Assembly: GCF_002999335.1 (NCBI RefSeq)
Contig: NW_020312492.1
Location: forward strand, 174,819-238,818
Length of the DNA stretch: 64,000 nucleotides
Direction: 5' to 3'
From: Cyclospora cayetanensis
Taxonomy: Eukaryota > Apicomplexa > Conoidasida > Eucoccidiorida > Eimeriidae
Shown here piece by piece: positions 1 to 12,000 of the stretch. The translations under genes and the position numbers were made by a program. A model generated the notes under the pieces. It worked only from the letters and a program-made list of their open reading frames with translations. It did no database searches and was not told where the DNA came from. Each line of letters opens with the position of its first letter. The stretch's first letter is position 1.

Positions 1-3000
1 CTTAGAAGTATTGATCCAGTCCACAAATGTTTCGCTTAGGCGCCCTAGATCCCACCTCAAATAGCTCGGTCTCAGGATGGTATTCTGTAGGAGACGGGGA
101 ACCGCACATTCCCGCGCTTCGCAGCACTGGGGGTAGCTGAAGCTGGCCAAGATGGTCTGAATTTTGAACGTTCGTGCTTTATAGCTAGGTATCTAACTGC
201 TTAGAAAACTAGGCGGCAACATGGCGAATATATGCAGCTTGTTGGGGCCAAACGAAGTTGAGATCAAACACCAGCTCATCCTCTGGTCACCGCAAGTGTG
301 CGCATCGGGAAGGCGTTCAGCAGCTGACTCAAGACTCTATACGTGTTCAGGTATGCCTGCCACCTTTATGCCTCTGGTTGCAGCTCGCGCTCTATCAGGG
401 GCAAATTACAGGCAAGCTGGCTCGGAGTCCTCGTGTTTGGGACTAGTGGCCGGTGTCTCTAGACCTTGCAGCGGTCAATTTCATGCTATATCCGGAACTG
501 CAGGCAGGGTATTCTTCTTTAGCCACATACCACCAAGTAGCAGCAAACAACACTGGCAACCAAGGAGAGTAACCTTCGTCGTGCAGGCACGAGGGATATG
601 ATTCCTCCCAACCAGATTAAACTGCCATACAGTCGCAACAGTGCCATCTACGAAAGAACTCTGCTTGCAACTGTGTACTACACGGATCGGTTGCATTGCA
701 AGGATAGATTCTTACTCTGAGTCTGACACATTTAGCCCGTTTCATTGCATGCTACGCTAGATTGCATCAGAGCAAGCCACACTGAGCAAAGGGCATTCCT
801 GCGTCTCACAGGCTCGCACGCGGATTGCAGCTTCTATGGTCCTAGTTGAAGTGGCCGACCAAATGGATGGTTTTGGAAAAGACATATGGAAGGCACCCTT
901 TCTCCGCCAGTCGTTCTTGCACTCCTATAGCTTTACTCTCGATTCAGCGTTGTTTGAATAAAGATTGAAACTTTACAAAAGTAGGAGTGTTGATGTCGTA
1001 AGTCATTCGCTCCACAGAGCACTTATGGTGCGTGATCGCTGGGGCGACTTGCGGATGCACTTGTACACAGACCATGGAGTGTGCGTGCACTATGTGGCTG
1101 AATGTATCATAGTATTCCCGTATATTTTATCCTTTGGAAAACAATATGCAGGACCTTTAAAACGATTTCATTATTGAATCAATTCAAGGCGATAATTGAT
1201 AAGCAAAAGTACTAACGTGGCCTTGGGCCTAACGTTGAATAGCGTGTATTCGTCCCACTCCATGAAACTAGTTACTCTCTTCGTCATGCGTGAAATGAAA
1301 AAAAAATCCTTCTGCGAAAGCCACATGTTTAAGGCCTGAAGAGCTCTCCTAAAACGCTCGCTGCTGCTTCCAATTATGAGCAGCAAATGGAGAAGTTGTT
1401 TCCATTCTTGCATGTAGTTGAGCGCCAAGCACATGTAAAGAAATGTGTACGCACTCCATTAGGTACAGAAATTGTTAGCGATGGCCACGAAAGAATGAAA
1501 ACTTCTTACGTAAATAGCGCACACACTTACCACACACAGTTAACACGACATGTATAATTTGGCTCGGTGTAAGCTCGCCCTTCTGCCGGGAGCTTCTGCT
1601 ACGGCTTTTCGTTGGACACTAGTATGTGTGCGTTTCCAGCCAATAGCTATACACCCTGTAGTTGCAGCTTGCAAGACCCTGAAAGGCGGTGTATAGACGG
1701 TTAGCTGTGAATCTTCAACTTCACTGACACTACCCACAATTGAAAGCCTGAGGTAGTTTGCTTCGTGCAGTGAGAAAATATATAAACCATAGCAATTAAT
1801 TTGGTACATTGCACTTTGATTCCAGATGTTTTTTATTCGTGCAAACACAGTTCTACAGATATCCGTACTTCCATGTGTGGATGCAGATATCCGAGAAGAT
1901 ATATACCTATTATTACAAGGGCACACACACAAGCACAGATGACTGTGGTATAGCTGCTCGCATTATATATACTGCGCCTTCGGCGGTGTGTAGTTCTGTA
2001 CGTGTAAATGCCGATAGTATAAACAGATGCTATTATACCATTCACAGAAAAAACAGCACTGGAGTTTCTCTTGCACCTTGCCAGATTCCGTCATTACCTG
2101 CTAGTGTACTCGTGCTGATATTCATGCATTAAGGACCCCGTAAATAGAAATGTACGCAGGAGCAAGCGGGGAACTGGATCTACCTCTATGTACTCGGTGG
2201 CAGCACAAGGGGTATATTTTGCCAGTTCTTTGAGCGATAAGTCATGCGAACTAGGCACGCACACTGTTAACGCCCACAACGTATGCACAATGCACACTGA
2301 CCGCATTCACATGGCACATATGCAAAAAGATATGCACGCTACATAATACCTACCCAAGAACATGGGTGCTTTGTTCCCCTGCGTCTCTAAGTTGATTATG
2401 CAGATGCGCCAATACAGGAACCAAGAATAATACGCAGAAAAGCTCTGGTAGGAGACTTGGACGCCTTATTTTTTGTTGCGGGTGCTTCTTTGCTTCTGCA
2501 ACCCTGGTGCGCCTGCAGAACTGCTGCGTACGATGGCTAATTATGTGTGCCTTTTCTTCGTATCCTTTGATATGTGATGATATCTCCACAGCTTCTGCTT
2601 TGGTTCAGTGCTGTTCAGCTAACTAATGGAGGCATGTTACAGGATCACATGAAACAGCACTGGCAAATACATATATCACAGTCTACTTACTAGGAACACA
2701 AATTCACCTACTGATTTTAAGTACTAGGACGAACGAGTTTTATATGAAAATTGAGGACCTCCTGTCTTGCTGTGTATGCATTACGAATCCTATATAAATA
2801 CATATGTATGGGAGTGACAAACCAGTTCCCATTGCATGACTACCACTCCTTTATTGTGTATTGAGCTTAGTTTCAGTATGGCCGACTGGATGGCTCTAGT
2901 ATTCGTAGATTTGGTCTTCTCAGGGGCATGTGTAAATTGCTGCTGAGAAAAACCGTAGCGTATGCTCATGCGACAATTGCCTATGAGCCTTCTCACATGC

Positions 3001-3560
3001 TGCGTCTAGCCTGGAAAATAATCTAAAACGATTTCGAATCCCACACGAGCGGCAACGTAGGCGCCTGAAGCCATGCAGTACTGGCTGATGAGGAAGAGGG
3101 ACGGCTTGGGCACACCTAAAGGCTGCTTAAAAACGAACAGCACTATGTACCTAAGTCAGAAAACTACTTCCATATCCAGTGATAAAAGGAGCACATATGC
3201 AGCCCAGTAACACTGACTGATTTAGCCTGCCTTCGTCAGCACAACTACTCTAGAGGCGACAAACTTCTAGCCACTTAGTCTTATGCATCGGCTCCCTGTT
3301 CTGAGCTATATGCTGCATTTGCAGCTTCAAATGGAGCTTATGCAGCTACTCCAGCTCCAAAAAGTGCCGCCATGGGCCATTAAAGTAGTCTTGCACTATG
3401 CTTTATGAAAAAAATAGTGTATTCAGAAGCTGACCTATCAAAACCTGTATAATATCATATGTAGCGTAGTATATTATCTCACGTGATAAGGTAAATGTGC
3501 TACGTATCAAGCTGCGTGTAATTCTGTGAAGTACCTGTAACAAACCATCTTGAAAGTCCC
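1..3560. other. gene-poor tract, nothing firm
   Basis: I see no convincing gene here. The open frames are all under about 130 codons, overlap on both strands and lack recognisable domains or good splice patterns. The sequence is AT-richer than the gene islands. A weak resemblance to a retrotransposon H2C2 region around 260-430 was not strong enough to call. Confidence 0.5.
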
Positions 3561-3599
3561 CCTAGAAATACATGTTTTTGTCTGGAGACCCAATATGTA

Positions 3600-3990
3600 C
3601 TGAAATAGAAAGTTATTAAATGCATTCCAAGAACAACTTCCTACTTTCGGTGACAGCACCCCTCAGCACTCGGATATGAAGGGGGAACTAGAGCTAGGGT
3701 GCGTGTAGCTGCACCTTCGAAGCACTCCGAGCACTGACAGCGAGTCGCACATAGCAGCTAGCGCAAGCGCACACAACGCAGCATCTTCTCTTACTTACCT
3801 ACCGGTACTGAGCAGCAAGTAAAAAAGCTAAACAGAAAATCCAATTCGTAAATTCATATGCTATTCTTAATTAAGTACACCCAGTTTTGATAGAAAGCCA
3901 TCAAGTGTAGCTCAGCCCCGTCTATCGCCCTCCCCTGCCCCAATTTCCGAATTTATAATCGCCCTCGTGTATCAGACCTGTAGGTTGAGA
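3600..3990 (-). repeat. dispersed repeat copy R1 (LTR-like family)
   Basis: Reading on the minus strand, this copy has the family landmarks in order: a 'gctgagctacactt' start, a GTGTGCGC...GCTATGTGCGAC block, GGTGCAGCTACACGCACCCTAG, a C-rich ...TTCATATCCGAG block, and finally the ATTTAATAACTTTCTATT word. It is diverged from the other copies, so the insertion is old. No coding capacity is seen. Confidence 0.7.
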
Positions 3991-4679
3991 TCAGCTACGA
4001 GGACAGCAGAAGAGCTTCCAGCCGATTGTGAATCCGCCATGCTCCTCCCAGAGTGTTAGGAGAAGCCAGATTTATTACAGTAATGGCTCTACTCGTGCAG
4101 AGGAAGCCGTCCACTCGCAGGAATCTCTACAGTTCATCAGTCAGCCATAGCCTACATGCCAAGGTGGACTACGAAAAAGGCCAGATGATACGCGCGCTTC
4201 TAGGCAGTCTCAAATAGCCTTCTCACAGCACACTTGCCCTATTGTGGGAAAAAGAGTCACAGTAGCCAGGACCGAAAGTGCATGCAAAAACAAAAGAATC
4301 TCAGCGAACGGACTCTGCACAGTGAAAGCAGGCAGTTGTCGAGCTGAGAAGGCGCAATAGGGTAACGGCTGGCCCACAATGCGTGCTGCGGCGCAATGAA
4401 GAGAGCCACAGAGGATAGAGTGGCAGTTGGGGACAACCTGAATATTTATTTTGCGTTAATACAAGCGTACCCTATTGGCCAAGAGCTGCTAAAGTCACTG
4501 GACTAAATGCAAAGTACAAGTTATTATCGAGGCGACGGTGCAAAAGGACATTATGCCTGCTGACTCGTTAGCACAGTCTTTGATACTCATCCTCGCTGCC
4601 GTGTTGCACAACGCGAGGATTGGCAAGCCTACTGTTCCACTCCATCGCCTATTTTCCAAGGGAGGCACGTAGCCCCCAA

Positions 4680-5010
4680 TTCAAAAGAAAGCTCATCGAG
4701 CGCTATTGGTTGGTTTTATCAGAAGTCTCCTATTTTTCGTCTGGCTCCCCTTAGATTTCCCGACATGAGAGAGGGACAGCTAAGGTGCGACTAGCTGCAG
4801 CCTCTAAGCATCCAGAGAACTTATAGCTAGTGGCGCATAGCGTTTTTGGCCGCTGGCAGACAGCATTATATCCTATCGTCATGCGCTAACAGTACTAGGC
4901 AAGAAATATAACGAGCAAACAAATCAGTTTCTCAATTCTTCACTGATTCTGCTTCAAATGCAACTTATCTAGTAGAAACTTCCAAATGTGGCTCAGTCCG
5001 CTACAGATGA
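4680..5010 (-). repeat. dispersed repeat copy R2 (LTR-like family)
   Basis: This is a second minus-orientation copy. It shares the GTGCGACTAGCTGCAGCC segment, the CCCGACATGAGAGAGGGACAGCTA block and the family 3' region, and is more decayed than R1. It ends about 400 bases before the integrase fossil at 5400, but in the opposite orientation. Confidence 0.6.
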
Positions 5011-5399
5011 TGCACGTAACTGCTGTTTTAGAGTGAAATTGCCCCTGATAAGCATGGTCCATTACTTTTATATTGGACCCATGCACCACGATGTAATCCT
5101 GTACATGCCATCGGCGAGCCGAAGAAAGGCACGCGTGCGTCCATAGCTGCGCGCCGTAGATGCCGATGTGGCATGCAGCACTAAAACAATCAGCATCTTG
5201 GACTTAGTATCAGCGATTATTTCTTTTATGGTTCGCAGGGTAGGGCTGTGGCGTCAACGAGCTAAGGCACAGTCTTTTTGGGGGCGGCCCAGCATCACAG
5301 TAAGACAATGGGGTTCTGAGCATCTAATTGCACTACCATTCCCACATCGTTGTCAGCAGCTGAAGCGGCCCAAGTTGCCTAACCTAGGCCCTTTTGCAA

Positions 5400-6115
5400 A
5401 GCCATCCGGTTACTAATAAGAACCTAATTGATTTGCCTATGGACTTTTCGCTGGAGTGCCGATGGTCAAGGGTGAGGATAGTGTCAAGGCCGTGTTCGAC
5501 AAACCCGCCTAAGATGCTCGTTTCATCCCTTGCCCCAGGTCTACGGAGGCTCAACAACTTAGTCACTTATTCTTTGCTCATGTATGGAAACTCCACGGAT
5601 CCCCTAAGAGTATCGTTATGAATCGGGATCAGAAGTTCGTTGTTACTTTCTGCCGTGTCTTTATAAGCAACTCAAAATTGACCATAATGTGAGCACCACA
5701 GCAATTCGAAGGCAGATGGGCAGAGAGGGCGCACCAACCGCACTCGTCTGCAGTAGTTCGATTCTGTGCACGCTTAACTCCAATTGCGTAGGTGGGTTTG
5801 AGTTCTTGAGCTTTGTGGGTTTGTAATGCGAAAGCTGGCCGGTTTATCCGTTGCTTCCCGCATCTCTGCTCTACATTGAGGAGCCACTCTGCGATCTTGT
5901 ATTTGGCCCGGTAGTTGGTAGGCAGCAGCCGCCGCTAGCAGTGAAGGGATTCGGGAATAGCTGGCTTCTGCCCGCGAATGTATGCGAAAAGCTAAAAACA
6001 GACAAGCACGGGCGGTTAGCCGCTGTGTTCTCCGAGCCTGAAGATTTGGTCTTGGTGAAGCTGGTGGTCCTACCAGGTGCATCAGGAGACTACAGAAGAA
6101 GTTTGTTGTAGGGGT
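5400..6115 (+). mobile_element. Ty3/gypsy integrase fossil A
   Basis: A decayed retrotransposon pol fragment encoding the integrase catalytic core and the start of the C-terminal part. Across two frames the translation shows the typical words in order: PMDF (first catalytic Asp, about 5439), a segment like the gypsy 'DS..VFDK' strand, then HVWKLHGSPKSIV and NRDQKF (second catalytic Asp, about 5612-5640). Further on come VVGRQQPP and EPEDLVLVKL (about 5900-6070), resembling the family's post-core 'GDLVLVKL' region. At least one in-frame stop and one frameshift interrupt it, so it is a dead copy. Ty3/gypsy chromoviruses are known in Eimeria. No intact RT was found beside it. Confidence 0.72.
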
Positions 6116-6869
6116 GGTAGGACCCTGTGTGATGCTCTCATATATCAATAACCTTTCTTAGTGTATGGACACCCCAAAATTTTGGAGATTCCACAGCACT
6201 ATCGATATTGGTCCCCTATAGAAGATTCAATTATTCCCGACATATTCGCTGACTTTGCCGGGCAGGCAACTGACCTGTATGGAGGCGGACGCTGCACAGG
6301 GCGCCGTAGAAGTGTTGGAGCCTAGAACTACTGAGCACCGAAGGTATACTAGAAAAAACTGTCAAGGGAATATGCTGGGGAATGCAGACCTCGTTGTTTG
6401 ATAAAGGGAGGGATGCCGGATTCATCGCCTTGGGGAGAATTTGCGGCTGTGTTTGGATGACAGCGCTAGTTGCTAAGCAAAGTACGCCACGCATTCCCGG
6501 TCATTCTCCTTTCCCCGGTACCTCGATCAATAGCTGTTGCTTGGAAAGCTGCCACTTGGCACCAGGACTCTTTTATCAAAAGACATCTGCAGGCGCCCAG
6601 GTATGCTGACTCTGCATCCTCGCTATTGTCTCTTTTCGGACTTGAAAGGTTACTATGCTGCACGAACCCTCTTCGTTTGCATGCAGGCATTGCTGTATAA
6701 GACACGAACGTACTGTTGAATTGATGCGCATTTCGATTCCCCTTACACCCTTCACTTGTTTTCTGCATTTACATAGCACGAGGCTCACACCTTTCAGGGA
6801 TCCAAGGATAGCGAGCCATGGCACCGCCACGGTCGTGTTGTTTTAGTCCCTGTTCCGTTTTGGGCGAGT

Positions 6870-7340
6870 GTGTAAGTCTTCCTCCATTTTTTCACTGGTT
6901 AATGCACACTTTGCCCTTTTTTATGCGCTGTGTTTCGTACTCCCTTGTGCTAAGGGAGTGGCAGTAGTGCAGCGGGCAAAACTACACTTTGGCACGTTCT
7001 CCTGCATGGCTTATACCTGGCTAGCTGTGAGTAGAAAATTGACTAGTGGTTTGTCCGTTCGTACGTTTGTTAGCTGCAGAATGCTGTTAGCTAGATACAA
7101 GAACGGGGTTGTGTGCATGTGCGCTTGATGCTATGGGCAACTCACTGCGAATGCTTCGAGTGCTAAGACGGTGCAGCTATGCGTACCCTAGCTGTCCCTA
7201 ACCCCCTTACATAGGAAACCCTAAGGGGCGCTGGCAGAGGAGGGCAGGAGTTTTTCTAAAAGGGTTAATAACTTTCTGCCAGGTTTGCATCAAGTTTGGA
7301 GTATAGTGTGGTTCCTTATAGAGACGCTAGATGGACCGTT
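6870..7340 (+). repeat. dispersed repeat copy R3 (LTR-like family)
   Basis: The fullest plus-orientation copy. It contains GGCAAAACTACACTTTGGC (about 6976), GTGTGCATGTGCGCTTGATGC (about 7110), GGTGCAGCTATGCGTACCCTAGCTGTCCC (two adjoining blocks, about 7170), AGGAAACCCTAAGGGGCGC, GGGTTAATAACTTTCTG (about 7261) and GACGCTAGATGGACCGTTT. It lies 3' of integrase fossil A in the same orientation, where a 3' LTR would be expected. Confidence 0.7.
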
Positions 7341-7387
7341 TCAGCAAACACGAACCCTTCAGCATCGTTTAAAACCAGCTCTCCCCT

Positions 7388-7821
7388 TTTCCTGCCCTCA
7401 TGATTTCTGCACGTGGAAAGAGGGCAAACAGATTGCGCTTCGCTGTACCTTATAAGCAATAAATATTCATTACTTTCTGTTAAAAGTATCTGGCCCACAG
7501 GTACACAACATAGATTCTTGTGGTGCGTGGGCTAAATCTACCCCGCAACAAATGACATATGGACAATCATGCTAAACGATTATTTCGCACTAATTCCCAA
7601 ATGACCCCCAGCCCCCAAGATTTTCGCATGCGGGGAGGGGGCAAACAGATTGTGCTTCGCTGCACCATATAAGCAATGAACATTCACAAATAGCTGCAAA
7701 AAGCATCTGGCCCACAGGTACACAACACAGTTTCTCGCGGTGCTTGAGCTAAATCTACTCTGCAACAAATGACATATAGACAATTATGCCAAACGATTTT
7801 TTCCAACTAATTCTCATTTGA
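7388..7821. repeat. 217-bp tandem duplication
   Basis: Two direct copies of a 217-bp unit lie head to tail, about 7388-7604 and 7605-7821. Shared landmarks recur at exactly 217-base spacing: GCAAACAGATTG (7424 and 7641), ATCTGGCCCACAGGTACACAACA (7494 and 7711 at the CCCACAG) and CAACAAATGACATAT. The copies have drifted at many single sites, so the duplication is not recent. It directly follows dispersed repeat R3. Confidence 0.85.
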
Positions 7822-9048
7822 CCTATAGCCATGGTAGTCAAAAGTGCCGAAGTGTGATCTCGCTAGATCAAGTGCCGCTTGGACCGCTGCATCGTGCGTC
7901 TCCAGCCAGCTCGTTCAGCAAAATGCATTTCTGGCGCAAACTTGGCGATAAATCATGGGAGTGTGTGCCAGATTCAGATTTACTTGCATGTACTTGTCAG
8001 GCAGTCGCAAGCAGTGGAGATTCCCAGAGATGCCCGGGCTATTTTTCTCAGTTAGCAAAGGTCGCCATCCTTCTCGTGTCTTTCTCAGCCAGATAGACAC
8101 TTGGAGGGAGAAACACACAGAGATCGCCAGATGGAGAGGCGTGGCAAAGGAAGACAAAAGGAGTAGGGCACAGAAAGGCAGACAGTGCGCGGGAAGGAAA
8201 TGCAAGAGACGACTGAAAGAGTAGAAAACTCCCGAAGCGCAGTAGCTACACGGCAGAATCCTGCGATATCAGGGTCTCTATTGATTTTCAAAATACCTTG
8301 ATTGCGCATGAGAAAAACAACTCGAAGACAATTCAGCAACAACTCCTGTTGTTGAGCTGCCGCGGTACCTGCAGCAGCAGCGCGTGGGCCCGCCACTAGC
8401 AGCAACGCCAGCAAGAACGGCAGCCACAGCAGGCTTTCCTGTAAATCATCAGCTCCGCCTGTGTGTATTCATATAAACATTAGCAGGCACCTCATTATGA
8501 GGGCTGAAGCCCTCGTCTGACGATGCTCTCCATTCTTCAGGCCGTTGCCGCTCGAGAGAGGACAGCTGCTGAGCCCAAAACGTTTAACCCCAAAGCCTAA
8601 CTCGTGGGATTCCCCGGACGTTTATTTCTTTTTTCGACAACGCCGAAAGCTCAGCTCACACGAAGCACACTCAGAAAAGGCTTTCCTCCCCAGCACAGCT
8701 GCAGCGTTCGAGCCGAGGGTTTAGGGTTTAGTCTTTGCCGAGTATTCTTCTCTTGGAAGCGCCACGGGAAGTGAACAGCAGCAGGTAGAGCCGCTTCTCC
8801 TTCAGCCGCTTCCCTTGAAGCCTGCACACAAGCACGGCTTCCTCCCAACAAGGACCCCAGGCCGACCTCCTTGAGTCGCTGGCTGCGCGTCACCCTCAAT
8901 TTCTGCTCCCTTCACCAGACACTCCGTCGGCGACCACGCCTCACCGCAGAGACGGCGCTGCAGCACACCAACAGCGGGCGGGATAGGAACGTAGAAGGCC
9001 AGAGCGAGGCAGAGGACGAGAGTGAGTAGGAGGATACGCAGACAGAAA
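7822..9048. other. 5' flank of the WD40 gene
   Basis: No gene recognised. The last 400 bases are GC-richer and probably hold the promoter and 5' UTR of the gene starting at 9049. Two adjoining telomere-like TTTAGGG words lie at 8716-8730. Confidence 0.5.
8716..8730 (+). repeat. short interstitial telomere-like repeat
   Basis: Two consecutive copies of the AGGGTTT word (plant/coccidian-type TTTAGGG telomere unit) occur about 320 bp before the WD40 gene start. Two units could arise by chance. In Eimeria, TTTAGGG-type words are known to be scattered through repeat-rich segments, which would explain them. Confidence 0.5.
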
Positions 9049-12000
9049 ATGAGAGAGCAACAAGGAAGGGTTCATGACGAGCTCCTGGAGCCGGCAGAGG
9101 ATCAAACCAAGCAGCCTAAAGGCGACTTGCAACATCCCAGGGGGCCCTCTGCCACGGCGTCCAACGACGGGGCCCTTCACGTAAATGGCACTGAAAAGGA
9201 TGGCAGCAGCAGCAGTAGCAGCAGCAGCAGTAGCAGCAGCAGCAGTAGCAGCAGCAGCAGTAGTAGCAGCAGCAGCAGCAGCTGTAGTGGGATTCAGCCG
9301 ACAGGCGTTTCACGTGTAGCTCAGATCGCAGCTCCGACATCTGCGGCAGGATCCTCAGCAGAGACGGCAACAACAGCAGCAAAGAGGGAGAACCACAGGA
9401 AGAAGGGCACCACGTGGATGGACATCTTTTCTTTGGGCCGGTGGCGCTCCAGCGGCAGCAGACAGCAAGGCGCTATTCAACTTGCACAGGCTTTTGGCAC
9501 TCCAAACCAGCCAGGCAGACCGGTGTGTAGGCTGTGGAAGCGCAACATATTAGCCGGCACTTTGTGTACTTCTTCACTGTCTCGCGGTTCTTCTGTCCCT
9601 CTGGCATTTGTTCATCTTTTTAGCGCGTTGCGTTGCGGATTTCTTAATCGGCGTAGCTTTCTCACGCTCTCAACATCGCATTCGTTCCGGTGTCGCCTCT
9701 CCGCCCCATTCTCCCCCCGTCCTCTTCTTGTACTGGAAGCTTGCCACTTGCTCAGTCCTCGTATCTCGGAGGCATGGGCAAGTCGACTGTACCCTCTTGC
9801 GCACGTTTTCCAGTTCTCGCTTCCTGTGACTTGTGCCTCCACAGGGTCCAGTCATTGGTGTCTTCGTGTGCAAGGGCCCTCGCAACGAGCTTCAAGGTCT
9901 AGTCGTGGCTTCTCCCCTCTCTCTGGAGCGCTTTTCCTTCGAAGGGCAGCTGCTGCAGCGGGCTGCTCCTCCGCAGCCGCTCACCTGTTGCAGAGGAGGA
10001 AAGATAGGGGGTGTTGGGAGGGTGCTGCTCTGCGGATCTCAGTCCGGAACGGTCTTCATCGTGAATGCGGAGACCTTTGAACTCATGCTCGAACTCGACA
10101 CGAAAAGTAAGCAGCCGACGCGATCCTCCAATCGCCATCGCCACGGACTGCGGTAAGAGCCACTGTGAGCTTCTGGTGCTGCTGCTGCTGTATGTTCCTG
10201 TAGAATCCCTCCCGACTGCGATTGGCAGAGGAGCCTCGGACCTCCCTGCCTCCTCTGCAGCTGTAACTCCTCCCCGCTCCACCGGCAGCAGCTACGCCGC
10301 TTACGAGGGCAGCCATGAGGTGTGCTCCTCGGTGGATCAGGGGGCCCCTGCGGGAGGGGGGCCCCAGGAGAATCCTGGAGGTGCTTCTTCGAGTGGCGTT
10401 GACGGCGTTCCGTGGGAGGCCCCAATATGCTCCTTGACCATAAATGCGACATTTGCCGAGTTCGCACACTTTGTTCTGGCTGGAGACGTGACGGGGAGAG
10501 TTTATGTGTGGCAAGTGCCAAGCACTAAACTGCTGCTTGTGCTGCCCCCGCCTGAGCTGTCGCACCCACAGCATCATCCCTTGCCGCAGCAGAGGCAAGA
10601 GCAGGACTGCTGTGGGTGCTGCGGCAAGCTGAGCAGCGGCAGCGATGAGATCTACGCAGCTGCAGCAAGGCGGCTTCCGTCTTCTCTCCACGGAAGTGCT
10701 CCTCACCAGCCGAGACAGCAACACCTGCAAGCCGCTGGAGGGATTCAGGCAGTGGGGTCGGTGGCAGAGATCGAGGTGCCTCAAGAGGATACTGATGACG
10801 AGCGAGGACAGGAAAGCGCCAAGGTTTTGGGAGACTGCCAGAGGGACGCCTTGGGGCCCCCTGCATACGAGGTTGAGCCGTCTTACAGGAACGCTCAGTG
10901 GCTAGGCGCCCGTCCCCGTGGGAAGGGGAAGGGCCCCCTGAGGGGGCCTCCCCAGGCCCCTCACTGCGAGGCCCCTCCGCATCCACAGGGTGACACACAG
11001 GAGCAGCTGCCTTCCCAACAGGACGGTGGAGCTGAGGAGTCGCTGTTCTCGGGAGACGAATCGGGGGAGGAAAGTCGAAGTGGAGCGCAGGGGCGGGAGA
11101 GCTCCGTAGACAGCGCAAACAACCCACTCGTGCAGAGCGAGGAATGCCTTCCTTACATTCAGCATGCGCCTCAAGAGCTGTTGCAGCAGCTGCGGGCAGA
11201 AGCCCAGCAGCGCCAGCATCACCAGCATCAAGACGAGCAACGACGGAGCGAGAAAGAGGAGCATCCACAACTAGCCAAGGATGGAAGAAGAGGCCTGGAG
11301 CCTGATGCAGAGGCTCGCGGTTCCGGAAACGGCAGCGGCGATTCTATGAAGGGGCCCCGAGGCCCCTCAGGGGCCCCCAGCGGATGGGCCCCCCCCCCTG
11401 GAAGCCTTCCCGAATCTCCAGAAGTGGCGGTTGGCTTGGAATCGATTCCTCTCTCGCCTGAAACTTCGGGGGCAGCAGGCAGCCCTCCTCCTGCCTCTTT
11501 GGTAGGTGACACAGACAGAGAAGTTGACGAGGGAGGCAATTCGTTGCCGCAGGTCAAGGCTCCTGCGGCTGCAGCCACTCCTTCTTCTGCAGCAGCCTTA
11601 AAAAGCAGCTGCGGCAGCAGCAACTGCTGTATCGCTCACAGGAGGGCCCCCTGTGGCCAGCGCGCATGCCGGGGGGGGCCCTCTGCATCTGGGAAGCCCT
11701 CTGCCTCTCGCTACGTGGGAGCCCTCTTGCCCCTGGCTGCTTTGGATCAGCTCTGGGTAGGCTACGGCGACGGGGCCCTTGCTGTCTTCTCACTCAGCAC
11801 GTACAGGCTCGTGCATGCGGTGCAACTGCCAGATACAGACGTGACCAAGCTGGAATACGCCAAATACCGAGGTAAGAAAAGGGAGAAGGAGATGGCTCCT
11901 TGTTTTCACGCCTGCCCTCTCTTCTGCTTCAGTTCCCCACTGCTGCTTTCTGTTCCTTTCTTCTGCTGTTTCTTGGCTGCGGGCACCCTGCTTTGTTGCT

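Noticed and set aside
221..601. 126-codon plus frame
   Set aside because: No domain, no splice context, biased composition and overlapping frames on both strands. A faint resemblance to a retrotransposon integrase zinc-binding region was too weak.
10083..11268. Long minus-strand frames (233 and 247 codons) opposite the WD40 gene
   Set aside because: They overlap exon 3 antisense, and their composition mirrors the plus-strand low-complexity coding sequence. The plus frame has blades and splice signals.
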